Positions 7,998 through 16,776 are shown, counted from the first letter of the stretch. The stretch is DNA of 26,234 bases from JAICIG01 sp035532215 (GCA_035532215.1 DATKRK010000331.1:1-26234); one strand, 5' to 3'. Made by a program: numbers and translations. The notes: generated by a model not told the origin, from the sequence alone.

Positions 7998-10493
7998 GTG
8001 TCGCGCTCCCGATCTGGCCTGAGCCGTTCGCGTTGGCTTGTTGCATTCGTTGGCTGCTTTCTGCCTTGGGCCGCAGCATTTTCGTCCGCCATTGCTGCCT
8101 CCTTTCAAGTTTCTCCGCCCGCGGTTTCGCTGGAAGGCAATTTTGCCCGGGCGCAATTGCTGGCGGCCGCGTTGGCAGCCGACGGCACGGCACACGAACG
8201 CAGCGACGACCTGACGCACGAGGCGACCTATGCTTCGTCGAATCCACAGGTGGTCACGGTCGCCAGCGGCGGCTTTTTGCTGGCCGTCGGCAATGGCGAA
8301 GCGACGATTGCGGTGACGGCCAAAGGCGAAACCGTGCAAGTGCCGGTGCAAGTCAGCGGCGTTTCGCCGCAGCCGGCCATCGCCTTCAAGACCCAAGTCT
8401 TGCCCGTATTGACCAAGGCGGGCTGCAACTCGGGGCCTTGCCACGCCAGCCAGTACGGCAAAGGGGGCTTCAGGCTTTCGGTGTTCAGCTTCTCGCCGGA
8501 AGAGGATTACCAGGCGATCTTCCGCGATCGGCAAGGCCGCCGGGTGAACCTGCTCGAACCCGAGCGGAGCTTGTTTCTGCTCAAGCCGACCTTGGCCGTG
8601 CCGCACGGCGGCAATCGGCGGCTGACCGCCAGATCGGTGGATTACGAGTTGCTCAAAAGCTGGCTTTTGGGCGGGGCGATTGGTCCCAAAGCGGATGAGC
8701 CCAAGGTGCAATCGATCAAGGTCCTGCCCCCGCGGCGCGTGGGGCCAGTCGGCTTGTCGCAGCAGTTGCAGGTGTTCGCGATCTATAGCGATGGCAAAAT
8801 GCGCGACGTCACTTGCTGGGCCAAGTTCGACAGCCTCGACGACAGCGTTGTCGCCGTCACCCAGGAGGGCCGCTTCACGACGGTCGGCAAAGGCCAGTCG
8901 AACGTGATGGTGCGTTTCGAAGGGCAGGCCGAGGTGGCGACCGTCGTCGTGCCTTATGCCGACAATGTCGACCTGGCCGGCTGGATTGAAAACAACTTTA
9001 TCGACGTGCTGGCGGCCAAGAAGTTTCGCGAATTGGGCATTCCGCCCTCGCCGGCGTGCGACGACGCAACCTTCGTGCGCCGCGCGTATCTCGACGCGAT
9101 CGGCACGCTGCCGACGGTGGAAGAAGCCAAGGCGTTTCTCGATTCGGGCGATCCCGACAAACGCAAGAAGCTGATCGACCGGCTGCTGGGTCTGACTGGC
9201 GACCCGGCCCAAGACATTTACAACAATCAATACGCTTCCTATTGGTCGCTGAAGTGGGCCGATCTGATCCGCTCGAACTCGGCCGTGATCGGCGAGCAAG
9301 GCATGTGGGCCATGCACAACTGGATTAACGAGTCGATGCGGCAGAACAAGCCGTTCGATCAGTTCGTCCGCGAGTTGATCACGGCCAAGGGCTCCGTCTT
9401 CAGCAACGGGCCGGCCAATTATTTTCGCGCGGCCAACAACCCGCAGGACTTGTGCGAAACGACCAGCCAACTCTTTCTGGGCGTGCGGATGCAATGCGCC
9501 AAGTGCCATCACCACCCGTTCGAGAAATACGGCCAGGACGACTATTACAGTTTCGCCGCGTTTTTTGCCCGCGTCGGCGTGAAGGGCAGCCAGGAGTTTG
9601 GACTGTTCGGCGGCGAGCAAGTGGTGATGGTCCGCACGGGCGGCGAGGTGGGCAACCCGCGCACCGGCAAAGTGATGAAGCCGACGCCGCTGGAAGGCGA
9701 GCCTGCTCCGGAAACGCCCGACCGGCGGCAAGCGCTGGCCAACTGGATGACGAACCCCGCCAATCCGTTTTTCGCCCGCAGCGTGGTCAACCGCTACGTA
9801 GCCTACTTACTTGGCCGCGGGCTGGTCGAGCCGATCGACGACATGCGGGCCACGAATCCGGCCAGCAATGCCGAATTGCTCGACGCGCTGGCCGTCGACT
9901 TCGCCAAGAATTGCTTCAATCTGAAGCTGCTTGTACGGACGATCATGAACTCGCGGCTGTACCAACTCGACTCGATGCCAACGCCGGCCAATGCCGCCGA
10001 TACGCGGTTCTACACGCACTACCGCGTCAAGCGGCTGCCGGCTGAACCGCTGCTGGACGCCATCAATCAGGCGACCGGCACGCAAACGAAATTCAAGAAC
10101 GTGCCGCTCGGCACGCGAGCCATCGAACTGCCCGACGGAGACTACCCGGACTATTTCCTGAAAACGTTCGGCAAGCCGCGGCGGGTGAGCGTTTGCGAGT
10201 GCGAGCGGACGCCCGACGCCAACCTGGCGCAAGCGCTGCACACGCTCAACGGCGATCTATTGGCCAATAAGATCGGCGAAGCGGGCGGGCGGCTGGCGAA
10301 GCTGTTGGCCGAGAATAAGCCGTTCGAAGAAAACGTCGCCGAGCTTTATCTGGCCGCCTGGTCGCGGCGGCCGACCGCGGAAGAGCTGAGCGTGTGCAAG
10401 TCGTTCCTCGACCAGAGCCCGAACCCCCAAACGTTCTATGAAGATTTGCTATGGACGTTGATCAATTCGAAACAGTTTTTGCACGTCAGGTGA
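7998..10493 (+). CDS. Secreted Ig-like/DUF1549/DUF1553 protein with cytochrome-like cysteine motifs
   Basis: An 831-residue exported protein of the planctomycete DUF1549-DUF1553 type. A signal peptide covers about residues 10-35 (LVAFVGCFLPWAAAF, ending SSAIAA). A first bacterial-Ig (Big2-like) domain spans about 75-120, then a CNSGPCH motif at 143-149 (C-x4-C-H). A second Ig-like domain lies at about 241-320. DUF1549 covers about 334-520 and ends in CAKCHHHPFEKYG (CxxCH at 500-504); DUF1553 runs from about 572 to the end. The CxxCH could bind haem c. The GTG at 7998 is preferred to an upstream GTG at 7914 because CGGAGG lies seven bases before it and the signal peptide then sits at the N-terminus. 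It is divergent from the DUF1501 run; the function is unknown. Confidence 0.9.
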   Translation: MSRSRSGLSRSRWLVAFVGCFLPWAAAFSSAIAASFQVSPPAVSLEGNFARAQLLAAALAADGTAHERSDDLTHEATYASSNPQVVTVASGGFLLAVGNGEATIAVTAKGETVQVPVQVSGVSPQPAIAFKTQVLPVLTKAGCNSGPCHASQYGKGGFRLSVFSFSPEEDYQAIFRDRQGRRVNLLEPERSLFLLKPTLAVPHGGNRRLTARSVDYELLKSWLLGGAIGPKADEPKVQSIKVLPPRRVGPVGLSQQLQVFAIYSDGKMRDVTCWAKFDSLDDSVVAVTQEGRFTTVGKGQSNVMVRFEGQAEVATVVVPYADNVDLAGWIENNFIDVLAAKKFRELGIPPSPACDDATFVRRAYLDAIGTLPTVEEAKAFLDSGDPDKRKKLIDRLLGLTGDPAQDIYNNQYASYWSLKWADLIRSNSAVIGEQGMWAMHNWINESMRQNKPFDQFVRELITAKGSVFSNGPANYFRAANNPQDLCETTSQLFLGVRMQCAKCHHHPFEKYGQDDYYSFAAFFARVGVKGSQEFGLFGGEQVVMVRTGGEVGNPRTGKVMKPTPLEGEPAPETPDRRQALANWMTNPANPFFARSVVNRYVAYLLGRGLVEPIDDMRATNPASNAELLDALAVDFAKNCFNLKLLVRTIMNSRLYQLDSMPTPANAADTRFYTHYRVKRLPAEPLLDAINQATGTQTKFKNVPLGTRAIELPDGDYPDYFLKTFGKPRRVSVCECERTPDANLAQALHTLNGDLLANKIGEAGGRLAKLLAENKPFEENVAELYLAAWSRRPTAEELSVCKSFLDQSPNPQTFYEDLLWTLINSKQFLHVR

Positions 10494-10498
10494 TTGGG

Positions 10499-12817
10499 AT
10501 GCGGAATTCGGAATGCGGAAGGGGCAATTCCCTCTCCCTTTGGGAGAGGGTTAGGGTGAGGGCGCTTCGCAGCTTGATAGTTGCTTCGCCCGCATTAGAT
10601 AGCAGCATCTCAACTGCTTCTCCCTCACCCCGGCCCTCTCCCAAAGGGAGAGGGAGAAGAAGAGCCCTCTCCTGCTCCGCGCTGGCATTAAGCTTGGCAG
10701 TCTGCGCGTTAGCCGCGGCGCCCGCCTTCGCCCAAACCTCCTACCCGATGTTGATGAGCCTCAAGCCGATCGCGGTCCAGATCGGCGCGACGATGGAGCA
10801 TGAAGTCTCGGCGCGTTACAACCTGTACGGCGCCAGCCAGGTATTCGTGACCGGCGAAGGCGTGACGGCTGAAGTCGTGCCGCCGGAAGTGAAGCCGGAA
10901 GCAGAGGCTAAACCGGACGCCAAGCCAGCGGATGGAACACCGCAACCGCCGGCCAAGAAGCCAGAGATGCCGAAGATCAAGCTGCGATTCGCCGTCGCGG
11001 CCGAGGCCGTTCCGGGACCGCGCAGCTTCCGCGTGGTTACGGCCCAGGGCGCTTCGACCATCGGCCAACTGGTGCTGGTCCGCGACCCGATCGTGTACGA
11101 GGCCGACAAGAACAACACGCTGGCCGAGGCCCAGGCGGTGACGCTGCCGGCAACCTTGTGCGGAGCGATCGAACGCGCCGAGGACGTCGATTTCTTCAAG
11201 TTCACAGTGGCCGAGCATCAGGCCCTCGCGTTCCACGTGTATTCGCAGCGTTTGGAAAACAAGATTCACGACCTGCAAACCCACAGCGACCCGATCCTGA
11301 CCTTGCGCAACGCCAGCGGCACGGTGCTGGCCTTGAACGACAATTACTTCTACGGCGACCCGCTGCTGCACTACCGCTTTCCAGCAGCGGGCGAATACTT
11401 CTTGGAGATTCGCGACGTTCGCTACCAGGGCAACGCTGAGTGGCAGTACAGCATCGAGGCCCACGACCGGCCGTTCGTCACGAACATCTTCCCCTTGCGA
11501 ATCACGCCGGGCGCCGCCACGCGCGTACACCTGGCGGGCTTTAACCTGCCGGCCGATCCGACGGCGCTGGTGACGCTGCCGCCCGACGCGTCCGAAGACA
11601 TCGAACGGATCAACCTGCCGCTGGCGGGCGGAGCGATCGCGGCGGCGCCGGTGATCGTCAGCCGCTTGCCCGAGATCGTCGAGTCGGCCGCCGACAACGA
11701 CCTGATCGCGCAAGCGCAGCCGATCGGCGTGCCGTCGGGCGTCAGCGGGGTGATCTCGCAGGAAGGCGACATCGATTGTTATTCGTTCGACGCCAAGAAG
11801 GACGAACTGATCGGCATCGAAGTCGTCGCCCGGCGGCGGCAGTCGTCGCTCGATTCGATCTTGCGGGTGCTCAACGCCCAGGGCGCCGCACATCTTGAAA
11901 TCGACGATATGAACACGGGCCGGCACACTTACGCCGACTCGCAGATTGAAAACTGGAAGGCGCCGGTCGACGGCAAGTATGTCATCGAGCTGCGCGACTT
12001 GCACCAGCGCGGCGGACCGGATTTCACTTACTTCCTGAAAGTCACGAAGGCCGAGCCGTATTTCAAACTCGACCTGGACAGCGACAAAACGCTACTGGCG
12101 CCCGGCGCCGGAGCGGCGATCTACGTTCGCGCGTATCGCAGAAACGGCTTCGCCGGCGAAATCCAGTTGGCCGTCGAAGGCTTGCCGCACGGAGTCACTG
12201 CGCAGTGCGGCAAGATTCTGGCTGCCGGAACCGATGGTTGCATCGTGTTGCAAGCCGCGGCCGATGCCCCGCACGGCGCCAGCAATCTCAAGATCACCGG
12301 CACGGCGAGCCTGCCCGCGGCCGATGCGAATCAGCCGCCGACGCAATTGACGGCCGTCGCTGAACCACTGCAAGAGATCTACATGCCCGGCGGCGGCCGT
12401 TCGCACTACCCGGTCGAAATGCACACGGTCTCGGTGGGCGACGTGATGGACATCAAGGGCGTCAAGCTGAACACGAACGCCGTGACGCTCAAGCCGGGCG
12501 AATCGCAAAAGATCGAGATCACGATCGAGCGCAACGCAGGCTTCAAAGGCAACGTCACGCTCGACTGCGTGATGCAGCACCTGGGCGGCATCTTTGGCAA
12601 CAGTCTGCCGCCTGGCGTCAAGCTCGACGACAAGAACAGCCAGACTCTGCTCTCCGGCGAACAGTCGCAAGGCCACATCACCCTGGTCGCCGCGGCCGAT
12701 GCCAAGCCGGTCGAAAATCAGTTCGTACCGATCATGGCCAACGTCTCGATCAATTTCGTGATGAAGTACACGTATTCGAGCGAGCCGCTCAAGGTGACGG
12801 TGGATTTCGCAAAGTGA
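10499..12817 (+). CDS. Secreted PPC-domain protein (start uncertain)
   Basis: A predicted exported protein, 772 residues from this start. A hydrophobic signal (about residues 56-78, LALSLAVCALAAAPAFA) is followed by an Ala/Pro/Lys-rich spacer. Two pre-peptidase C-terminal-like (PPC) domains follow: about 200-321 (VDFFKFTV ... YFLEIRD) and about 394-519 (GDIDCYSFDAKKDE ... YVIELRD). Beta-rich Ig-like segments come after. PPC domains act as carbohydrate- or surface-binding modules. The ATG at 10499 has AGGTGA five bases before it, overlapping the stop of the previous gene, so coupling is likely. However, the first 55 or so residues are translated from an inserted repeat (10529-10655), so the native start may have been lost or lie within the repeat. 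Confidence 0.85.
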   Translation: MRNSECGRGNSLSLWERVRVRALRSLIVASPALDSSISTASPSPRPSPKGRGRRRALSCSALALSLAVCALAAAPAFAQTSYPMLMSLKPIAVQIGATMEHEVSARYNLYGASQVFVTGEGVTAEVVPPEVKPEAEAKPDAKPADGTPQPPAKKPEMPKIKLRFAVAAEAVPGPRSFRVVTAQGASTIGQLVLVRDPIVYEADKNNTLAEAQAVTLPATLCGAIERAEDVDFFKFTVAEHQALAFHVYSQRLENKIHDLQTHSDPILTLRNASGTVLALNDNYFYGDPLLHYRFPAAGEYFLEIRDVRYQGNAEWQYSIEAHDRPFVTNIFPLRITPGAATRVHLAGFNLPADPTALVTLPPDASEDIERINLPLAGGAIAAAPVIVSRLPEIVESAADNDLIAQAQPIGVPSGVSGVISQEGDIDCYSFDAKKDELIGIEVVARRRQSSLDSILRVLNAQGAAHLEIDDMNTGRHTYADSQIENWKAPVDGKYVIELRDLHQRGGPDFTYFLKVTKAEPYFKLDLDSDKTLLAPGAGAAIYVRAYRRNGFAGEIQLAVEGLPHGVTAQCGKILAAGTDGCIVLQAAADAPHGASNLKITGTASLPAADANQPPTQLTAVAEPLQEIYMPGGGRSHYPVEMHTVSVGDVMDIKGVKLNTNAVTLKPGESQKIEITIERNAGFKGNVTLDCVMQHLGGIFGNSLPPGVKLDDKNSQTLLSGEQSQGHITLVAAADAKPVENQFVPIMANVSINFVMKYTYSSEPLKVTVDFAK
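10529..10655. repeat. Paired CTCTCCC/GGGAGAGGG palindromic element
   Basis: Two 34-base copies of TCCCTCTCCCTTTGGGAGAG followed by GG, a variable pair and a GGGTGAGGG tail face each other at 10529-10562 and 10622-10655, separated by 59 bases. Each copy is itself a small hairpin; together they form a larger one. A third copy lies at 20421-20454. This is a REP-like dispersed element. It sits at the 5' end of the PPC gene, contains no in-frame stop and is read through in the chosen frame. Its GGGAGAGGG arms resemble ribosome-binding sequence. Confidence 0.85.
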
Positions 12818-12848
12818 ATCAGCACGGAGCGGCGAAGCCGCAATCAAA

Positions 12849-12900
12849 GTCGCTTTTCGCTCCGCGAAAAAGGCGCCATTTTCGCGGAGCGAAAAGCGAC
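12849..12900. repeat. Perfect 22-bp inverted repeat (TTTTCGCGGAGCGAAAA type)
   Basis: Arms 12849-12870 and 12879-12900 are exact reverse complements around the 8-base loop AGGCGCCA, 31 bases after the PPC gene stop and 113 before the next start. Each arm also contains a smaller self-complementary part (TCGC...GCGA). No T-run follows on either strand, so it is not a textbook terminator, although so strong a stem could stop or stabilise transcripts. The rest of the 12818-13013 gap shows nothing else. Confidence 0.85.
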
Positions 12901-13013
12901 ATTCTGCAGCTTGAATTCAAGTTTCCCGCCGCGGAACGCGGCTTGACTCACAGGACGAAATCGTCGCGGCCCGGTAAGCAACAGAAGGTTTGTAGCACAG
13001 GAGCCTTGAAGTC

Positions 13014-14102
13014 ATGAACATCGCCCGTTTGATCGGACTCTGCTCGGTTTTGCCAATCGCCTTTTTCGCAGCGACTTCTCGAGCGGACGAGCCGGCCGCG
13101 CCGAAGAACGAGCCGGCCGCGGTCACGCTGGAGAACTTCGTGGCCCCCGGTCCGAATACGGCCGACGAGCCGCTGGCCAAGCAGTTTTCGCTGGCTCGCG
13201 CCGTGGAGTTCATGGACTCGGCCGCGCTCGATTGGCAAAAGAGCCGGCAGTGCTTCACCTGCCATACGAATTACGCGCACTTGATGGTTCGCCCGGCGAT
13301 CTCGGCTGACGCGCCGGCCCACGCCACGGTGCGCGGCGCTTTGGAAAAGCTGGTCAGCCAGCGTTGGAAAGACCAGGGGCCGCGCTGGGACGCGGAGGTG
13401 GTGATGACCGGCGCGATTCTCGCGATCAACGACGCGGCCACGACGGGCAAGCTGCACCCTTTGACGCGCGAAGCGCTCGACCGCACCTGGACCGTGCAAC
13501 GCGGAGACGGCGGCTTCGATTGGCTCAAGTGCGGCTGGCCGCCGATGGAGTCGGACGATCATTTCGGCGCCACGATGGCCGCGATCGGCGTCGGCGCCGC
13601 GCCCGAAGGCTACGCCCAGACCGAAAAAGCCCAGGCGGGCCTGGAAAAAATCCGCGGTTATCTCAAGGCCAATCCGGCCCCGACGCTGCACCATCGGGCG
13701 ATGGTCTTGTGGGCCTCGACCTACGTTGACGGCTTTTCGACGCCCGAGGAGCGGCAGGCCACGATCGACGAGCTGGTCAAGCTGCAACAGGCCGATGGCG
13801 GCTGGGCGCTGGCTTCGCTGGGCGATTGGAAACGCTCCGACGGCAAAGAGCAGGATACGAAGTCGAGCGACGGCTACGGCACGGGCTTTGTCATCTACGT
13901 GCTGCGGCGCGTGGGCCTGCCGGCGGACGACCCGCGCTTGCAGCGCGGCATCGCCTGGCTCAAGGCCAACCAGCGCGAAAGCGGCCGCTGGTTTACCCGT
14001 TCGCTCAACAAAGACAGCAAGCACTTCATCACGCACGCCGGCACGGCCTTCGCCCTGCTGGCGTTGACCAGTTGCGAGCCGCAATTGGCCCAAGCGCGCT
14101 GA
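13014..14102 (+). CDS. Secreted terpene-cyclase-fold protein with CxxCH motif
   Basis: A 362-residue protein with a signal peptide (residues 1-24, cleavage near TSRA-DE) and a body of prenyltransferase/squalene-oxidase-type alpha/alpha repeats. The QW-like repeat motifs are QRGDGGFDW, QQADGGWALASLG and NQRESGRWF. The squalene-hopene cyclase catalytic DxDD is not seen, so cyclisation is unlikely. Before the repeats lies CFTCH (C80-C83-H84), a haem-c type CxxCH, also seen in planctomycete 'cytochrome-like' proteins. Export together with CxxCH suggests a periplasmic haem or metal-binding carrier rather than a lipid enzyme. It follows the PPC gene on the same strand after a long palindrome and may form the end of the exported-protein unit. 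Confidence 0.85.
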   Translation: MNIARLIGLCSVLPIAFFAATSRADEPAAPKNEPAAVTLENFVAPGPNTADEPLAKQFSLARAVEFMDSAALDWQKSRQCFTCHTNYAHLMVRPAISADAPAHATVRGALEKLVSQRWKDQGPRWDAEVVMTGAILAINDAATTGKLHPLTREALDRTWTVQRGDGGFDWLKCGWPPMESDDHFGATMAAIGVGAAPEGYAQTEKAQAGLEKIRGYLKANPAPTLHHRAMVLWASTYVDGFSTPEERQATIDELVKLQQADGGWALASLGDWKRSDGKEQDTKSSDGYGTGFVIYVLRRVGLPADDPRLQRGIAWLKANQRESGRWFTRSLNKDSKHFITHAGTAFALLALTSCEPQLAQAR

Positions 14103-14203
14103 AGGCCGCTCGCGCGAAGCTTGTGAGTTGGCGTAGCTCCCCCGCTCGCGCAAACGGGATTCAGTGCGCGAGATAGCTAACGCGGCGCCAAAGGCTTTTT
14201 ACG

Positions 14204-14352
14204 TAGCCCAGGCATTTATGCCTGGGAACATTCGAAACGCGCACGCTTTCCGATCGGCGCCACGCGGGCCGCTTAGGCGGCCCGCGTGGCGCCGATCGTC
14301 TGACAACATCAGCGAATCGGTTCTCGGATCCCAGGCATAAATGCCTGGGCTA
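14204..14352. repeat. Nested palindromes between convergent genes
   Basis: The outer pair is a 24-base sequence at 14204-14227, repeated in inverse orientation at 14329-14352; each copy contains a self-complementary CCAGGCAT...ATGCCTGG core. Inside lies a perfect 22-bp stem, 14251-14272 with 14277-14298, around a TTAG loop. The structure fills most of the gap between the cyclase-like gene (+) and the ABC ATPase gene (-), where a two-way terminator would be expected, but no T-runs are present. The layered build suggests one palindromic repeat placed inside another. Confidence 0.88.
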
Positions 14353-14368
14353 ATTAAAAGATAACGCA

Positions 14369-15154
14369 TTAACCCAACTGCCGGGCCAAAAACTGCTGCG
14401 TGCGCTGGCTCTGCGGCGAATCGAGCACCTGGGCCGGCGGGCCGTCTTCGATGATCCGGCCGTCGGCCAACACCACGATGCGGTCGGCGGCGCGGCGGGC
14501 GAAGCCGATCTCGTGCGTGACCATCACCAGCGTCAGGCCGTCGCGCTTCAAGTCCTCAAGCACGGAAAGCACTTCGTGCTTCAACTCGGGGTCGAGCGCG
14601 CTGGTGATCTCGTCGCAGAGCAGCCCTTGCGGCTGCATGGCCAGTGCCCGGGCGATGGCCACGCGCTGCTTCTGTCCGCCGGAAAGCTGCTCGGGGTAGG
14701 CGTCGGCCCGATCGGCCAGTCCCACCCGGGCCAACAGCGCCCGCCCCAGTTCGACCGCTTCGGCTCGCTTCAGCCCCCGCACGTAAAGCGGCGCCTCGAT
14801 GACGTTTCCGAGCGCCGTCAGGTGCGGAAACAATTGATAGTCCTGAAACACCATGCCGACCAACCGCCGCACCTGGCGGACTGAGCCAGCCGCGTCGCCG
14901 TTGCCGCCGGCGCGCAATACGTGCGGGCCGACGCGCACTTGCCCGGCGTCCCACGAGCTCAGGCCGTTGATGCAGCGCAACAGGGTCGACTTGCCGCCGC
15001 CGCTCGGCCCGAGCACGGCCAGCGTCTGGCCGGCAGGCGCGGAGAGACTCACTTGATCCAGTACCAGGCGATCGCCGAAACGCTTGGTGAGGCCGGCGAT
15101 CTCGATCAGGGCGCCGTCGCCGACTCGGCTGTCGTTTGCAGTCGTCGTAGTCAT
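14369..15154 (-). CDS. Polar amino-acid ABC transporter ATP-binding protein (GlnQ/ArtP-like)
   Basis: A 261-residue ABC ATPase that powers uptake through the permease encoded just upstream. Walker A is GPSGGGKST (49-57), the Q-loop Gln is about 104 (MVFQDYQLFPH), the signature is LSGGQ (157-161), Walker B is LLCDE (178-182) and the H-loop His is 214 (VTHEIGFAR). The sequence pattern is that of the polar amino-acid group (GlnQ/HisP/ArtP). A short Gly/Ala insertion (about 82-91) lies before the Q-loop. The ATG at 15154 overlaps the stop of the permease gene (ATGA), showing coupling, and no other start is plausible because the upstream frame is inside the permease gene. Confidence 0.95.
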   Translation of the reverse strand: MTTTTANDSRVGDGALIEIAGLTKRFGDRLVLDQVSLSAPAGQTLAVLGPSGGGKSTLLRCINGLSSWDAGQVRVGPHVLRAGGNGDAAGSVRQVRRLVGMVFQDYQLFPHLTALGNVIEAPLYVRGLKRAEAVELGRALLARVGLADRADAYPEQLSGGQKQRVAIARALAMQPQGLLCDEITSALDPELKHEVLSVLEDLKRDGLTLVMVTHEIGFARRAADRIVVLADGRIIEDGPPAQVLDSPQSQRTQQFLARQLG

Positions 15155-16776
15155 TGCGGCGCTGCCCAACGTCGTTCGAGATATCGCGAAAGATACCCCA
15201 GCGGAACCGACATCGCCAGATAAAGCGAGGCGGTCAGCAGGCCCAGTTCGACGAACTTGAAACTCGATCGCGAAAGCACCAGATATTCCTTGGTCAGCTC
15301 GCGGACCGCGATGACGCTGACCAGGCTCGTATCTTTGAACAGCGCCACGAAGTCGTTGGTCATCGGCCCCAGCGCCGTGCGCAGGGCCTGGGGAAAGATC
15401 ACGCGGCGAAAAGCCAGCACGTCGGACATGCCCAGCGCGCGGGCAGCGTCCCATTGCCGCGCGGGCGCCGAAAGGATCGCGCTGCGGTAGATTTCCGATT
15501 CATAGGCGGCGTAGTTCAGCGCGAAGCCGAGAATCGCCGTATAGACCGCCGGCAATTGTAGATGGAATTCGGCCAAGTAGTGCGCCAACCCGAAATACAG
15601 GAAGAACAACACCAAGAGCAGCGGCACGCCACGAAAGAATTCCACGTAGACCAGCGACAGCCAGCGGACCGGGGCCGGCCCGTACATGCGGCCCAGTGCG
15701 ACCGCCAGGCCGATCAGCACTGCCAGCAGCATGCTGCACACCGTCAGCAGCACCGTCATGCCAGCCGCCTTCACCAGGAGCGGCGCGTATTGCGAAAACG
15801 TCCATGCCTGGGCCGAGGCGGCGATAATATTCACGTCGACCATGCCCGGTACGTCGGCGCCGCCGTCGGCGAGCGGCCGGCCGTCGGCATCGAAGCCCAG
15901 CCCTTGCCGCTCGGCGCGTCGGTTCGGGCCGCGGGCAAGCCGCGCCTGATCGGCGTTCCACAGCCGCCAGCGCACGAGAATTTCGCGCAAGGGGCCGTCG
16001 GCCATCAATTCGCCGAGCGCCTCGTCGATGGCCTCGCTCAACGCTCGATCCGACTTCCGTGACGCGATGCCATAGCCGCCGTGGCCAAACCGCCCGCCCG
16101 CCAGCTTGAGTTGCGGGTCGGTGGCGCCATAGAAAGCGACGATCGGCGTATCGAGCAGCACGGCGTCGAGCCGGCCGAGCCCGAGATCGAGATACGGCTC
16201 GACTTGCCCTTCGAAGGCCACCGTCTTGATGCTCCGCGCAGCCAACAGCCGCTCGGCCGCGCTGCCGGCCATCGTGCCCACCAGCCGATCGGCGCAATCG
16301 TCGAGGTCGGCGATCCGCCGTTCGTCGCGGCGCACCACCAGTTGCTGGGAGTAAATATAGTAGGGCCGCGAGAACAGCACGGCGGCGCGGTTCTCGGGCG
16401 AAATCTCGAAACCGCTGATGATGCAGTCGAAATCGCACTTGTCGAGGCCCAGCGGCAAGCTGGTCCACTCATATTGCACGAACTCGGCCTCGAGCGGAAT
16501 TCTCAATCGGCGGCCGATCGACTCGGCCAAAGCATCCGCCAATTCGACCTCGAAGCCGATCACGCGGCCGGGATCCTGCGGATCGCGCAATTGAAACGGG
16601 GCGCCACCCTCGGCATCGCCGCCCCAGCGCAAAACGCCCGAGGCGAAACGTTGTGCGAGACTTCTATCTTTCCGATCGCTGCTCTCCGCGGCGTGCGCCT
16701 TCGGCGAGCATTGCGAGCCAACCAGGCATGTCATTACAAACCAGATTGACGCGGCCCTTACGACCGAAGCAGACAT
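15151..16776 (-). CDS. Fused amino-acid substrate-binding protein/ABC permease
   Basis: A 541-residue fusion. Residues 1-30 are a signal sequence ending AHA-AES. About 45-290 form a type-3 periplasmic substrate-binding domain (GFEVELADALAE, DFDCIISGFEISPENR, ATDPQL...GGYGIAS). About 325-540 form the permease of the His/Glu/Gln/Arg family, with several membrane segments, EFFRGVPLLLVLFF and the EAA loop AARALGMSDVLAFRRVIFPQA, which docks the ATPase. The single-chain receptor-permease layout resembles GlnP of Gram-positive bacteria. The start at 16776 is inferred from the signal peptide; no good ribosome site is seen, and M15 is an alternative. The substrate is not readable; the aguA/aguB neighbours suggest arginine, agmatine or a related amino acid. 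Confidence 0.9.
   Translation of the reverse strand: MSASVVRAASIWFVMTCLVGSQCSPKAHAAESSDRKDRSLAQRFASGVLRWGGDAEGGAPFQLRDPQDPGRVIGFEVELADALAESIGRRLRIPLEAEFVQYEWTSLPLGLDKCDFDCIISGFEISPENRAAVLFSRPYYIYSQQLVVRRDERRIADLDDCADRLVGTMAGSAAERLLAARSIKTVAFEGQVEPYLDLGLGRLDAVLLDTPIVAFYGATDPQLKLAGGRFGHGGYGIASRKSDRALSEAIDEALGELMADGPLREILVRWRLWNADQARLARGPNRRAERQGLGFDADGRPLADGGADVPGMVDVNIIAASAQAWTFSQYAPLLVKAAGMTVLLTVCSMLLAVLIGLAVALGRMYGPAPVRWLSLVYVEFFRGVPLLLVLFFLYFGLAHYLAEFHLQLPAVYTAILGFALNYAAYESEIYRSAILSAPARQWDAARALGMSDVLAFRRVIFPQALRTALGPMTNDFVALFKDTSLVSVIAVRELTKEYLVLSRSSFKFVELGLLTASLYLAMSVPLGYLSRYLERRWAAPQ

Noticed and set aside
7917..9731. 604-residue minus-strand open frame
   Set aside because: It is antisense to the Ig/DUF1549/DUF1553 gene, whose domains and signal peptide are clear; Arg/His-rich composition marks a GC-driven shadow.
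10451..10498. ATG 10451 as start of the PPC gene
   Set aside because: It overlaps the previous gene by 43 bases with no ribosome site; ATG 10499 has AGGTGA.
12849..12900. Classic Rho-independent terminator
   Set aside because: The stem is strong but no T-run follows on either strand; recorded as a repeat instead.
10709..14153. Minus-strand frames 10709-12004 and 12948-14153
   Set aside because: Antisense to the PPC and cyclase-like genes; no recognisable motif.
14204..14352. Insertion sequence or transposon with a gene
   Set aside because: Inverted ends are present but the interior is about 100 bases with no reading frame.
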